Assembly: GCA_001970855.1 (NCBI GenBank)
Contig: LSSN01005984.1
Coordinates: 1-26,260 of the forward strand
DNA: 26,260 nucleotides
Source of the DNA: Smittium culicis
Taxonomy: Eukaryota > Kickxellomycota > Harpellomycetes > Harpellales > Legeriomycetaceae
Reading direction: 5' to 3'
Under the pieces are notes generated by a model. The model searched no databases, was not told the DNA's origin, and saw nothing but the letters and a program-made list of their open reading frames with translations. The translations under genes were made by a program, and so were the position numbers. This document shows, in pieces, positions 1-13,720 of the stretch (position 1 is the stretch's first letter; the number at the start of each line of letters is the position of its first letter).

Positions 1-377
1 TTTAATCCGAGGGTTTATTTTTATAAAATTACACAATAGCTTATATATATAATTACATCCAAAAACTCATTACACCCTAACTTGCGTTTTATCAGGGTAA
101 TTCAGAGCGTGTATAAAAAATAAGCACTTGCACTGAACCTAAAGTTAGCCGTATTTGAATAATCTTTTAGATAAAAAATTTCCTTCAATACTAGATAATT
201 AATAAAAGATATACCCTAACATACCGCTATTGGCTAAACATAATTAAATAAATTATATTATCAAAATTTATAGGTTAATATTTTACACCTACCATATTCT
301 ATGTGCCCAGCTGAGAATTTAATTTTTTCTAAATACATACCACCCAAAAAAATGTCTAGTTACCGCAAATTTCATGA
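1..377. other. AT-rich stretch, no gene seen
   Basis: No open frame of useful length and no RNA gene was recognised on either strand. It is a run of short A/T words with scattered stops in all frames. Confidence 0.55.
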
Positions 378-626
378 CTATTTATAATGTCTAAGTGATT
401 CTATCACTGGAATTACATAATAGATATTAATCTCATGCTGAGTTATAGAGTATTTTTTAGCTCTTTTATTCAGCTTATAATTAAGTATCATATCAATCGG
501 CAAATAATCTGAATTGATAAGTGATCTCAATGGGCACCAAATAATTTCGACTAATATTATAAACAATGATACTATGTTTGAAAAATTTCTACGAAGCGCA
601 AATTTTTTATTTAATAGGCATTTTTT
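378..626 (-). pseudogene. Possible coding relic, unidentified
   Basis: On the minus strand a frame of about 83 codons is open from a TAA just upstream of 626 to the TAG at 378. It has no ATG at its head (the only nearby starts would be TTG), so it is a piece of something larger rather than a gene. It reads as ordinary protein, for example SLINSDYLPIDMILNYK and YSITQHEINIYYVIP, and is not low-complexity A/T coding. About 65-90 bases further upstream, in another frame, a second stretch reads ELIESIESTFSWKIGRQKK (near 655-715). A longer ORF broken by frameshifts is therefore possible. No family was recognised. Chance openness in AT-rich DNA cannot be excluded. Confidence 0.22.
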
Positions 627-3600
627 TTCAGTTTATATTGAATAAAGCTTCCATTGGATTTTTTTTTGTCTACCTATCTTCCATGAAAATGTGCTCTCAA
701 TAGATTCAATAAGCTCATAAATGGTGATAATCTAAAAGCTTAAATCACATAGAGCTCATAAAATTTGACATTAAGTCTGTATAATATATAAATAGTGCTA
801 ATGAAATTTTTTAAAAAGTTATTAAAATAATTTTAAAATTTCAAAATATTATAAATTAAAAATATTAGATTATTTAAATTTAGCTATCATAAAAGCCCAC
901 CATTACAATTTATTATTGAGATACTGTGAAATATATACCGAAATTTTTTATTCCATTTTATTATAAAAATCCACAAAAACGCTGCGAAATAGCTCCTGTG
1001 ACCTAAAATTTCGATTTGGATTTGCCAAAGATGCACTGTTTATTGCTTGTGCAAAAAATTCTATATACGAATACTTAGGAATTATATATTTATTTTTCAT
1101 TGTGACTAATGACCTTTGAGAGATAATTATTTCCTGCATCTAGTTATGCATTCAATTCCTTTATAAGCTAATTCAAAACACTAGTAGATATTGAATTTTT
1201 CATATAACTTGAACTGGTTTCAATTTTTCACAACAATTTTAAAGCTTTCTATAAAGTCTATTATTATTTTTTAACCCTAAATACCTAGTATATTAGTCTT
1301 TGAATCATATCTGCAAGACTAATAGTTTTTAATCTCCAAGTTATGGTAAATATTTATCTGCTCTGTTAAAATTTGATTCATATCTATGATATCGGATTTC
1401 ATATTATCAGTTTTTACTATTCTAAGCAATTATTTTAATTTTATCTCTTTTTCACAGATAGCGCAAATTTTTTCCTTTTTTTACCTTTTTAAAATTTATT
1501 AGGGAGATGCGGTAAATTCTGTATCGCGAAAACGTTTTTCATGTTCAATATATGCAATTACTTCATATAATTATATTTTTATTATATGTTAGTACGCTTA
1601 TATGAATAAATATAGTCGGTGTCAGCAAATATATGACATGCTTTAGCCAGCAGTCATGAATTTTTTTTTAAAAATATGTATTTTTTATTTTTCGTCCATG
1701 AATTTTGTAACGAAAATTGTTTGAAATTCATTTCAGATCAGACTATGTAAATTTTCAGTCTTTGGGGGAGGGGGTTTGAATAATAAATACGTATATTGTT
1801 GATCTTAAAATTGATATTTTTGAGCCATTTACTATGTATAAAATTCAACTAAGGCACAAGGATATCGGATTAAAGACATATGTGTGCGAATAATTTACTA
1901 AAAAGGATCAGTGTATTTAATGCGAGCCATGTTTGGTTATATTCATTACATACGTATTGGAAAAAACAAAGCTAAATTTATTTCTTATAATATTGTAATC
2001 GAAAAGATCGCTGAAATATTTTAATGATACCTAACCTACGTATTAGCTTAAAAACAATGAATTTTTACGTATTTTAGAATTTCTAATGTCTGAAAATTTT
2101 GGGTTATATTTTAATGGAGAATTAATAAATTAAATCGAGTAATTTATCTAATTAACTTTGTGTTATAAATGGCTAAATTTTAAATATGCAAAATATATAA
2201 AAGGGTGAGATAATGAACAGCCTCATTTAAACCTGAATATATAATAACATAATTTTTAAATTATTTACTATAAATAAATTCAATTTTATTTTTAATAACT
2301 CTTTTACAAAAATAAAAATAAATTTATTTACAAAATAGTTCTCTATGAGTTAAACAATAAAGTAAACGTTTTCTAATTCAAGATTATTAATTTAATGATT
2401 ATAGTATTATTTTTTGCATCATACATGAAATAATTTAATCCTTATTCATAATTTAAATTATAGGTTAAATTTAAAAATTAAGCATATTTAAATGTTTTAC
2501 CAAAAGTATTTATTAGCCAATATGAAAATCATATCGTGATAAAATTGCATTTTTGATACAGAATTGACTCATTGTTTCAGATAAGAGATATCCTTCATTA
2601 TCTGAAATATTTTAATACTTTTCCTGTTTATGAAAATGCTGCGCAATTGAATTTAATTATAATGATATTTTAACCCTTTCCCGTCCATCACTATTAAAAA
2701 ATCTAAATCATTTTTTCGATTATGATTTAACGATAGTTTATTATTTGTGATCATTTTAAACATTACAATAATTCTCAAGGTATTGGATTATATAATTTAA
2801 TTATACACAATAGGTTAAATCTAGTGAATCAAAAAAAGTTTACCGCCAGAGAAATTTTTAACAAAAATTTGACGAATCCAATTGTGTTTGGTGTGAAAAC
2901 ATTCTACTTATAAACTTTCAAAGACGTGTTAAACTGTAAAATAGTTAATATTTCATAGTCACTACTAATAATGGAAAATTTTTAATGATATGGAAGAAAG
3001 TCTAATCACAAAATATCCCTGTAAAGCAGCATAGCTTGAAATTTAACAAAGAACCAGGACGAATCTTTTGTACTAGAATTAAATGTTTTATGTTTCAAAC
3101 TAACTCTGAAAACCTGTGTCAAAAATAATAATATATCTTTTTTGGTAAATATGAAGATAACCATATTAAGTATAGTCGATCGTAGATTTTAGGTAAATAT
3201 AACTAAATCATCAACAAAATCATAACAGGTATTTTGAATCTGTAATTTTAAGATTATATTCGAATCCCAGGTCAAGGAGCTAAAAAAAAGTATTTTTTTC
3301 TACAATACTTGATAGTTCTCTTACCTTGATGTAAAATCTAATGATAATCATTTACCTACATGTTTAAAATTATTTAAATTAATATAATTTAAATGAAATC
3401 ATAGATTGAGTACTCAAAATAAATATTTCAAAATATAATATTTCAAATAATGAAGTATCTATGATTGAAGAAATTTTATTTGTAATAGCGTATTGTTCAA
3501 TTGGTTATTATTTTTTCCGTTATATAACCAAGATTTATTAAAAATAGCAAAAAAGTGACTAATAAGTAAAAAATAGATAGCAATTTTTCCAGCTAAAAGT

Positions 3601-5540
3601 TCAAATGGTTTCAGAAATGATATTCAAAATGGAATATTTACTTCAAGCTCACAAAGTAAGTTATTTTTAAAAAAAAATTTTATAGTTTAATTGAAATATT
3701 AATATTATTTTCAGTAGTTTCTGAATTGGTTCTAAAGTCCCTCAAATTCCAATTAAATATGAATATGGCTTATATATATTTATTTTTGCCTTATCTATTT
3801 ATTTTCCTTGTTTTTTTTGTCTATTGTTTATAATGACTTTTTTTTTTCTCTTTTTTTTTATTTTTATTTTTTATTAATTTACATACGTAAACTGCCTCAA
3901 TAAAGTTGATGTAGTTTAACTATTATATAAATATTGATTGTTTGATTATCTAAATATTTATTTGACAATAATGTATGCAAACCAACTCTATTTAATCTTT
4001 ACATTCCTGAAAAAGTACTAACAGTGTAGCTCAAAGCCTTATTTGAGCCAAAAAAAAAAAAGCGCAAACCATTATCTTTAATATTTTTATTGTTTTTGAT
4101 AATATATAATAAATAATAAATAATATAACACTAAACATGATTATAGTTACTAATTCTTACAAAATTAAGGCATTAAATTAATTTCTATACATATAAAAAT
4201 TACGATAAAATCTTTTTCATAAATTTATTCAATATTAATAAAGTTATCTTATTTCGACTGATTTTATAACTGTAAATATTACAGTATACACTTATAAAAT
4301 ATATAAATTATTAGAAAAGTCAATTCACATGTGTTTTATTTATAACACGTTATAATTTACAACAAAATAAAATGTAAAAAGATTAAATATAATATAAAAA
4401 ATTAATAATTTATTTCATTAATTGAACTAAATCTTAGAGTTTAATAAATCAATTCAATCTAGTTTTTCATTTAATTTAATTTTTCTTTTTTATCAATGCT
4501 TGTAATCAGATCGATTTTTATTTTATTAATCTGTTATTCATAAAATTGATTTACAATTATACTTTTGTAAAGAAAAATTATTGATAATTGCATAACTCAA
4601 TTATGTTATCTAAAATAAATGTCATAGTATATAAAGCCGAGATTATATATAAAATGATATGTTTAAGCATTTCATGATTAATTCCTTGTTCTAGTTGTAA
4701 TTTCTCTTCATTTGAATATTATTATATAATAAAACTCTCTATCGCCTAGATCATCAAAATTCTATTACTAGTGATAAAATTTTGCTTTTAGCTTTTTATT
4801 GATTAAGAGATACATCACAAATAATTTAATAATATAAATGAATTGTTAAATTTACGATTTATGAAAAAATTCGTGATAAAGCTGAGATTTATTTACTTAT
4901 TATATACAGGAGTAAAATTATTTAACTGCGCTGAGCAAATATTGAGAGAATAAATAATACTTATTTGTTATTAATAATTTTTTTTAGTAAGTAACTATTG
5001 GTAAATAGCAGCACTTTTATTAATCAGGTCTATTTTGAGTTTTTTTGGTTAAAATTTTTTATTAGAGTAATTAAAATTACAATTTGTACCATTATTTTAA
5101 ATTATGCTACCAAAGGATAAGATTAAGTTTAATTTTAATTTTACTGCTATACTATTAAAAAATTTGATAAGATTTTTATAATTCGTATTTTTTTAAAAAA
5201 AATGTCTACAGTATAATTAAGAAGTATAATAAATCTGAGTATATTGATAAAAATTAAGAGCTTATCTGAGATAAAAGGTTAATTATTAAAAAAATAAATA
5301 TATGAATACTAAAAAGTTATTTTAAAATAATAAAGTATAAAACCCAATAGTTTATATAATTTCCGTATAATGCCAAATAAACTTTGAATAATACGTACAA
5401 TTTAATTATAGGTGTCAAAGCAGAGAGAAAAAAGTGCTACTACAAATAAATCAAGCATCTAAAGAAATAGTCATATGATTAAAAAAATTATAATAACTGT
5501 TTTTAATATTAAGAATTTTAATTATCGTTAATTTTTGATA
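627..5540. other. AT-rich, relic-poor interval
   Basis: No convincing gene was found on either strand. Short minus-strand openness at 948-1139 has no recognisable motif. Local oddities are an 11-base G-rich run at 1764-1774, a T-rich tract at 3823-3880 and a tRNA-B-box-like word near 3259. The rest is A/T-rich sequence dense in stops, consistent with heavily mutated repeat DNA whose identity is lost. Confidence 0.5.
3823..3880. repeat. T-rich (polypyrimidine) tract
   Basis: About 58 bases are made almost entirely of T, with runs of 8-10 T separated by single C, G or A. It could be the reverse-strand trace of a poly(A) tail from a minus-strand retroelement. No coding relic is recognisable just to its right, where such an element would lie, so it is recorded only as a simple-sequence tract. 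Confidence 0.5.
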
Positions 5541-5655
5541 GTCTTACGGCCATTCACACCAGAAAGCACCAAATCCCGTCCGATCTTAGAAGCTGATGAT
5601 GGCGTCTTCAGTACTGTGGTGGGGGACCGCACGGGAATACGACGTGCCGTAGGTC
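5541..5655 (+). rRNA. 5S ribosomal RNA gene copy, probably decayed
   Basis: 5S rRNA is the small RNA of the large ribosomal subunit, made by RNA polymerase III. The sequence shows its conserved blocks in order: ACGGCCAT near the 5' end, GAAAGCACC, ATCCCGTCCGATCT, then GGTGGGGGACC and CGGGAATAC (the C-box region), and GTGCCGTAGG at the 3' end. The terminal helix forms: GTCTTACGGC (5541-5550) pairs with the 3' GCCGTAGGTC at nine of ten positions, counting one G-T. The body is about 115 bases, against about 118-121 in fungi. The shortfall lies after GAAG (5588-5591), where most eukaryotic 5S genes continue with a TTAAGC- or CTAAGC-type A box. Here the text goes straight to CTGATGATGG. The family is certain. 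Whether this copy is transcribed is doubtful because the internal promoter is damaged. It is a lone copy away from other rDNA, the dispersed arrangement known in many filamentous fungi. Confidence 0.93.
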
Positions 5656-5657
5656 AC

Positions 5658-5665
5658 TTTTTTTT
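5658..5665 (+). terminator. RNA polymerase III terminator (T8)
   Basis: Eight consecutive T residues start three bases after the 3' end of the 5S terminal helix. A run of four or more T just downstream is the standard Pol III stop signal, so this fits the 5S gene. T runs are common in this window, so position is the main support. Confidence 0.75.
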
Positions 5666-5666
5666 G

Positions 5667-8600
5667 TATAAATAAACTTTCCGTGAAAAAAAAACATATA
5701 TATATAATTTTTGATATCAATACCTATATACTCATAGTGAAATCTGATTATTTCACAAGTAATTTTTACTCATCTTGATTGCATAATCTTAATGTTATAA
5801 ATTTTCTAGTTTTAAAATCAACATTTAAACTATTTCCGAGTAATGAAGTTATTATATCTAAATAACAAATTTGTCGATATTATTCTTATTTATTGGGAGA
5901 AATAATAAATTTAATAGATGACGAATTATCTTCATAAATAATTAATCAAGTTTTTATAAATAAAAGAATTATAAATAATTAATAAAAATCTCACCGATAC
6001 ATAATTATATTTTATCTCAAAGTAATATTTTAATCGAGCCTGTATAAAAAATATATTATCATATCCTTTTTTTCGATAACGAATATTGGAAATTCCCATA
6101 AATATATGTTATCAGAAAAAAAATCTGTATATCATGGGGTATTTTTTCCAAGTGAATAGCTTTTATCTAGGGTCTAATTTGGGATTTTTATAGACAGTTA
6201 TTACTTAATAATTTTTTTTAGTTGCGTATTGTATTTTATTTTGCTCCTTTTACAAAAAGCGTGAATTTCCTTTTTATATCTGAACTACAGATAAATATTA
6301 GTTTCGACTTAAAGTTAATGATTTTTTTTAGTTATTTAGAATATAAATATTGTAAAATAGCCTATTGGCTCTAATATCAAATAAAAACTGAGTAGGAAAG
6401 TAAGTGTTACATGCTTAATTTATCAGCAAAACTCAGCTGTAGGTAGTTATTGAGTTTTTACCACGTGATGGCATTCCACCGCGATAAATGTATAAAAATC
6501 AGATTTTTTTAATGAATACCAAATTTTAAAATTAAATTATTGTTAATTTCTGGACCAAACCGTAAATAAATTTTGTAAACATCTTAACTCTTATTACACT
6601 ATGATTAATGTTTAAAGTATAATAATGTAGATAAATTTTAATAATTTGGTTAATCTCTTAGTAGTTTTGAGATGAGATATGAATAATATAAAATATTTGA
6701 TGAAATATAGTCCAAAGCTATAATATTTTAAATTTATATTTATTGGAACAATCTGTATTTAAAATTAGTAATTTTAATAAAGTAAAATTTAAAAATTTGC
6801 TTTAATTAATTGCAAATTTAGATATTTATCAACTTAGTAATTTCTAAATAGATATACCATAATAAGTTTAGGCTGTAATAAAACGAAGGGTTTACAAATT
6901 TAAGCACAATAATTGAAAGAAAAAATCAGTTTTTTATTTGAGATAAAGTTTTAGTATGCCTAGTCAATTTCAATTAATAAACTTCAAGTAGGGATAACAT
7001 ATGAATAATTAGACAATGTTCATTATTTCAAAATAATTCTATTTGATGTTTTGGCTAATTTTTAAAATATCATATGCGATTATTATATTCTATGAAAATA
7101 ATAATCAGTTAGATTTTGATGAAGAGTTATTATATAATATTAATTTTATTATATTATATTTATTGTGCTTAAAAGACATAAAGTATACCCGGTTATTTTG
7201 TAAATATTTAGAAAATAATTAAATTTCTTTTTCTTTATTAAATATTGATATATATTCAAGCTTGCTAGCTCTAGTGATATTGTTTTTTTAAAGTTAAATT
7301 TAAATTAATTGTAATATCTTAATCACTTAAATAAGAAAAAAATCTGAAATAATTTAATATAGCTTGATATGCTGAATGATATTAGATAAAAATAAATATA
7401 TTTAAAATTTTATGTGGTAAATCCATAAGTGCTAAAATTTCTACTTTATTAATTGTGGTTAAAAGAAAAAAAATAAAATATGGATAATTAGAAAATTTTG
7501 CGATTTCTCATATGAATTATTTTTTCACTATTTAATCATAATTATAACAGATTTCAAAATGATTATTGAATTAGTTACTTAGAGTTTTGTAAAACCTAAT
7601 TGAGATTATGAAAAATGAATTTTTTTTATAAACTGCTTTTTGAATAGCCAATCCGAATTTTTATGAAGAAAATATTATTTGGTATCAGGTAATTTAGTAA
7701 TCTATTGAGTAAACATTCGTATAAATTTCACAGACTGATTTTTTTAATTTTTTTAATAACATTCTATGCGATGAGCTCAGATTATTAATTTTTATTTAGA
7801 AAAATATTTATTCTAATGAAATTAAATTTATTTTTAATTAGTTTAAAAAATTTTATCTTTGTAAATGAGTCACTCATCGAGATTATAATAACAAAATATA
7901 ACAAAATCCCAAAATTTTAACTGATTAAAATCGAGTTTGATGTAATAATAAATAAATTAGTTAGACGAAAATATTTAACTAAAGGAGACATTGATAATTT
8001 GTTTATATTAAAGTTAAAAAATCTGTTAAATTTTTTATTACTTATTTTCTTATAAATATATCGTGTAATAGATAATATTTATGAATTTTATATAATATAT
8101 TATTTTATGGCACTCAGATTTAAAAATGTTTATAAATATTAAATTCTAATTTTGGTTTAAGGTAATATTTAACCTCTTGATATAGGTAATTCAAAATATA
8201 AACCTATAGATCAGATTATATTCCGGGATTTATAATTATTATAGATAATTAGTATACGATATAAATAAAAAATTCTAGATGATGTTTGAAAAAGTTGATA
8301 TGAAATTACTACAATTACAATAGATAAATACTAAATAAAATTTTTTTTATCATTATTTTCCTGGCATCTGATCTAAGTTTAGTTACATTCTCTACCAATT
8401 TTATATTTTTTTTACTTATTATTAAATTTCTGAAAAATTTAATATAATGTCATTAAATTTAAATATAAATTTAAGAAGATATTATTTTTTATAAAGATTT
8501 CAGGCTGAGAAAACGATTTATTATATACTATATAATATATTCTAAATATTTTTACTTGAATATATTATGGGATATACTTAGTATATCATAACAGTGGTTC

Positions 8601-11600
8601 ATAATAAATTTTCCATAATGTTTAATTATTATGTTCTCAGATAGTCTTTAGATTATATAGGTTTATTAGAATAAAACAGTGTGTTCAAATTTAATATTTA
8701 ATAATATTATTTTATTTTTTACGTTAAAATTATTCATTATATGTGATTATTTATAAAATAAATAGGAAACCAAGCTTTAAACTATTAAAACTTACTTATT
8801 TATATTCAAAATTGACATCGATAAAGATTTTCAAGTCAAATTTATCGTATTTTTTATTGTATTTTTAATTGATATTCACTATTTACAACTAATATGCTAT
8901 TAAATTGACATTATACGACCTTAATTATAAAATTAAATTCAACATGAGAGTTTTATGTATTTAATTTCAACTATTTACAATAAGAAATATAAGTTATTTC
9001 ATTTATACTATATACTCTCGATTAAACCTTAATGTACAGAAAATTCAGTTAAGTTAGTTGACGAGTAATTATTTCTTAATTATAGGCCATTTGTATAATT
9101 ATTGAATATTAAAGCAAGGCTAATGAAGATGATAGATTTCTGATATATAATTGTTATAAATAATTACATTATAGCGTTCTTTCACTCAAAGTATGGATAA
9201 ATAGATATAATATAAAGAAAAAAATTAGAATTTTTCGATTATTGTTACAGATAAGTTAAGATAGATAATAGAATCATTTAAAAAAGTAAGAAAATTTATT
9301 TCAAGTAAATATTTAATTACAAAAGTACAACATAGACTTTAGTCAAACTAATTACATATAAATAAGATTACCCAAAAAAAAAAATAATTTTTTTTTTACA
9401 ATTTAATTTTCATATTTTAAATATCAAGTATAACGCGCTGATATAATTTTATAAATTTTATGAATTAATTATAATTAAATTGTATGAGCGATAGACTAAA
9501 ATTATAGATACTAAATAAAAGAAATATTTCTATTACACCATTATATTGTATTATGTATTCAAATATAGTGAATTTATACAGCTATTAATATTTTTTGATT
9601 AAAGTTGATAACTCAATTTTTTTTCTATATTCTGGTTAAAAAAGAGTAAATAAATACATTCATATAATTAACTACCATATATAATCAGCTATTAAACAAA
9701 AGAAAATAAATAAAATCATGTAATATTTGAATTTTTAAAATAATATTATAGCAAAATTATATAGCTTATAAAATCTGTTTTAAATTTTGGTTCAGATTAT
9801 GATATTACTCAATGGCTTTAGTTTAAAATTTAATATTAATAATTATTTTTTCCAATTGTTACTACTAATAATAATCATTTAAACAAAAATTTAAATATAA
9901 TCTGGTTTTTATTTTTGCGAATCTGTGAATTATGTAGATTAAAATTAATTCGAAACCCATAAAATACTCTTAGTATATTGAAATTAAATTATGTTTCATT
10001 CAACTTTGAAATATTTATAATTTATAATATGTAACAATATATAATAAAGTATTGATTTATATTATAAAAATATTATTATGGTGTTTTAGTTAGTTTTATG
10101 GCAATCGATTCATTAATATTTTTGATGATATTCTGAATTTAAGCTTTAAAAAATCTGAAAATGGGCCTACTATAAATTTTCATTATTAACCACATCTATT
10201 TGCTCGATTACAATTAAACACAATTTTTTTAATAAAAAATACTGCAGCATAACTAAAAAAATTATACAATTATAATCAAGTCCATAATAAGATTTATATC
10301 CTATAAGAGAGTATAAAATAAATTCTAGCTCGTATAATTTGAAACATAAATAACCACGAAATTTATTTACTATCCTTGACTTTCAAATAAACATATTCAA
10401 TAACCAGCTATTGAAATTATTATTACTTTATTTTGATTAAAAATTCCGAAAAAAAAGTTATTAGAGGGCAGTATTAGAAAATTTTGAGTGAAAAAGAACG
10501 CTCTTGATATTGGCTGATAATTAAAATAATAGAATAGGAAAATAGAAATATTTTCATGTATCTAAACGCATTGTAATCAGTAGTTATTAGTAAGAGTATT
10601 TAAATTCTAACAAATATTATTAGATATTAGCTTAAGTAGAATTACCAGTACACTTTAATATACAAATAGAGCTAATACTAATAGCTAAAATAACAGATAA
10701 TTATTCAACGAGATATTACCTAACTAAAACTAAAAACAAATGTGTTGGTTATTGAGATGTGTTGGGGATTAGAGAAAGATTAAATTACATGTGTTACCAT
10801 ATTAAGGAAATACAAGCTGTATTAATCAAGCAGCTTTTATGTTTTATCCTGGCTTATATGTATATTTTCTAGTGCTCACTTAATTTAGATTCATTGATTG
10901 GTTTGACGATTGCTAGAATGCTTTCTTGCATTCATCATTATAGAAAATTACCTTAATTTTCTAACAGTTATTCAGTTGAATAAAATTTAATTAAAAATTT
11001 TAATTTCTAGTGCTTGAGCTAAATAAATTTCAGAAAAAATGGTGAGTTTTAATCCAAGTATATAAATTCAATTTTAACGAGTGCTATTTACAGAAGATTC
11101 TAAATAGCTATATGTCTAATATTTAATTAACTTATAATCTATTAATAACACTACTGAAAATAATCAAATAATTCTTCTACAATATTTCTTTATATAATAA
11201 CGTAAAATAAGTTCTTTAATATTTGATCTAAATATATTAGAATAATTAAAACTAAAATTTTAGATTATCGTGACTATCTTCATTGAATTTGATATCAATC
11301 ATTAATTGTCAGCTTTAATCTATTTATGAGAGGATTTCGATATTATAAATAATTTTTTCGACAGGATTTTGTTGATTCTGCGTCTCTAAAAGATTGAATT
11401 ATCTATAATTTCATTTAATTTATAAACAATCGCAATTTGAGATATATTGATAATATCATTTAAAGATTCCAATTTCATATATTTCATATATTTAATTTAT
11501 TTACTTTTTATTAACTCCCATTTTTTGAAATATTAATATTAAGTAGTTTATAAAAAAAAAATGAATACTATTTATGGTTATTGTAATTAATTATTTATAA

Positions 11601-12349
11601 TAAATATGCTATTGATAATATTTGAAAAGTGGTTAATATCAGATAAAAAGTTACAAGATTCATTGACTGATTTAATAAATTTGAAAATCTATTATCTTTG
11701 TAGCGCCGCATCATATTTATAAATTAATTTTTTAGGCAGTCAAATACCCTGCAATATTCGATAGCATCTATACTTTTCTCAGGTGCCTATCTAGTTCAAA
11801 AATTCCGTGTAATCTATTTAAATCAATTAAAACTAAAATATCTTACCTTATCAACAAAATTTCATATTAAAATATTTGCAATATACCAAATTTGTTCTAT
11901 TAGTTCTTGAAAACATCAAAGCGTAGCTTGATAAATAAATGTTCAATTATAATTATTATCAATAAATTGGTGTAAAAAATATGATATAATTAAAAGTCAT
12001 AGAATAATTAATATAAAAAGCTAGTAAAAAAAGTTATGACTGATATTCAGTTTATAAATATAATAAAATCTTGTAATTATTTTTTGAATCTCCTTTTTTA
12101 TTCAGGCTATTAATTGAATTAGGCATTAATTATCCTTATCGTTAAAGTTAGATAAAAGGTATTTGGATATTATTATTCTAAAATAATTCATATTAAAAGA
12201 TAGCTAGATTCGAATTCAAAAAAAATAAACCAAATTTTTATTAATTTTAACTATTTTAGACATAATTTTTAAGATTAATTTTTCTTGGGATTTATTTATG
12301 ATTTAAACTGTATCAGAAAATCAATAATTAATTTGATTTTAAAATTTTT
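5667..12349. other. Long AT-rich interval, no gene seen
   Basis: Nearly 6.7 kb of A/T-rich sequence contains no ORF longer than background, no RNA gene and no recognisable transposon motif on either strand. It is the most AT-biased part of the window by eye. TpA-containing words are very frequent and CpG is rare, which fits sequence at the end point of C-to-T decay. Any elements once here are beyond recognition by reading. Confidence 0.55.
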
Positions 12350-13720
12350 TGGGGTCGAAAATGATATAGAAAAGAAAAAATCACTTTCAGTGCACCTTCA
12401 TTTCAAACGTGCATTGAAAATTATCAATAGATCCTTACAAAGTTAGAAAATTTTAGAAAACTGCTGGAGTCTGAATCCACCGAAAATTTTGAGCTAGTGT
12501 TGCAGATAAAATTTGTAGAAAATATCATTCTTAAGATTGCACTGGATATAGTTATATTTAAGATCTATATGAAATATTAAATTTTTTTAGAAAAAAAAGT
12601 TCTTAGAATGCACCTTTTTTAGATTATAGTTATTTCTTAGTTAAATAGCGACTCAGGACCCAGTTTTTGGAGAAATAATTAAATTTATATATTAACAAAA
12701 TGCGTTACGGAGATCAATTAGAAATTTAATATCGGTAGTTATTTCCAAAATCGATAGAATTAAACGTTATACTCTTAAAGGGCCTTCAAACTACTGGTAA
12801 TACACAAAATCTGATTCAATTGTAGTCTGTTTTTAAATTTATTGAGTTATTAAGCAACTTATTTAATCATGAAATCGACAGAAGAGATTTTAATGAGTAT
12901 TGAGATGCTCGATTGTCATGGAATCTACTTTATTTAGTACTATTTATCAATGCATAGCGAGTATAAACAATATTTACACGAAAAATGAAACTTTATCATT
13001 TATCATGATATGGTAGCATCTGACCACAATGCATATTAATATGATCCAAAAGATCAAAATGAGATATTTAATGATTTACACGTAGTTGAAATCTCGTATG
13101 GAAAGTTATCAATCGAAAATAATATTTTAAAACATCCGTTGCGTATTCTTCTATAAAGTATAGGAATGAGATTTGATTTACAAAAAAACGATCACACATT
13201 TTCTGCAATAAACATTGTATTTTTTTTAACAATCAACTGAACAAAAAGAATACATATAAAAATGATTTTTCTACTTTATAGATAAATTTAAAGCGGAGAT
13301 AATGTCACGATGCTCAATAAATATTTATACGAGTATGTCATAAATATCATTTGCATTAACCGTACTGAAAAAATTAATAATATAGTTTTTATCTTGCAAT
13401 CAATCAGATGATTAATGATCATGAATGTAAACAAATTTTTTGAATCTAAAATACGCAATATTCATTGATATAGAAAAATTTTGAGTCTGAAAAAGAAAAA
13501 ACCATGTATGATTTCACAAATAAATTAATTATCGCAATATACTCTACAACTGTATTTACAGCCGCAGCTTGGATATAATATTTAACCTGTTCACTCAAGT
13601 ACAATGATATTACACCTTAAAATGGCATTTTATCTTTTAACCAAATTATAGTGCCCAAATTCTTTCAGTAAACGCAATTTTATATCACTGGTCACAAATA
13701 AATATATATATATCACATTA
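12350..13720 (+). pseudogene. Unidentified multi-frame coding relic
   Basis: A GC-richer island with coherent protein text spread over all three plus-strand frames, so an old ORF broken by stops and indels. In order: NFRKLLESESTENFELVLQ (about 12448-12505), FIELLSNLFNHEIDRRDF (12838-12891), then one frame from about 13010 to 13390 with NEIFNDLHVVEISYGKLSI, NNILKHPLRILL, MRFDLQKNDHTFSAI and NVTMLNKYLYEYVINIICI, and last MYDFTNKLIIAIYSTTVF (13504-13557) in another frame. Several stops are TGA or TAA/TAG where W or Q would suit. Together this suggests an original protein of roughly 400 residues. The final piece is hydrophobic enough to be a membrane segment. No family was recognised. It may be a transposon ORF or a duplicated host gene caught in the AT-rich compartment. 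Confidence 0.45.

Noticed and set aside
948..1139. 63-codon open frame on the minus strand
   Set aside because: It has a protein-like feel, but no motif, no continuation in neighbouring frames and a length within chance for this DNA.
3164..3276. tRNA-like B box (ATTCGAATCCC) with a possible decayed A box upstream
   Set aside because: The acceptor and T stems do not pair and the anticodon loop has the wrong size; at most a very decayed tRNA-derived repeat.
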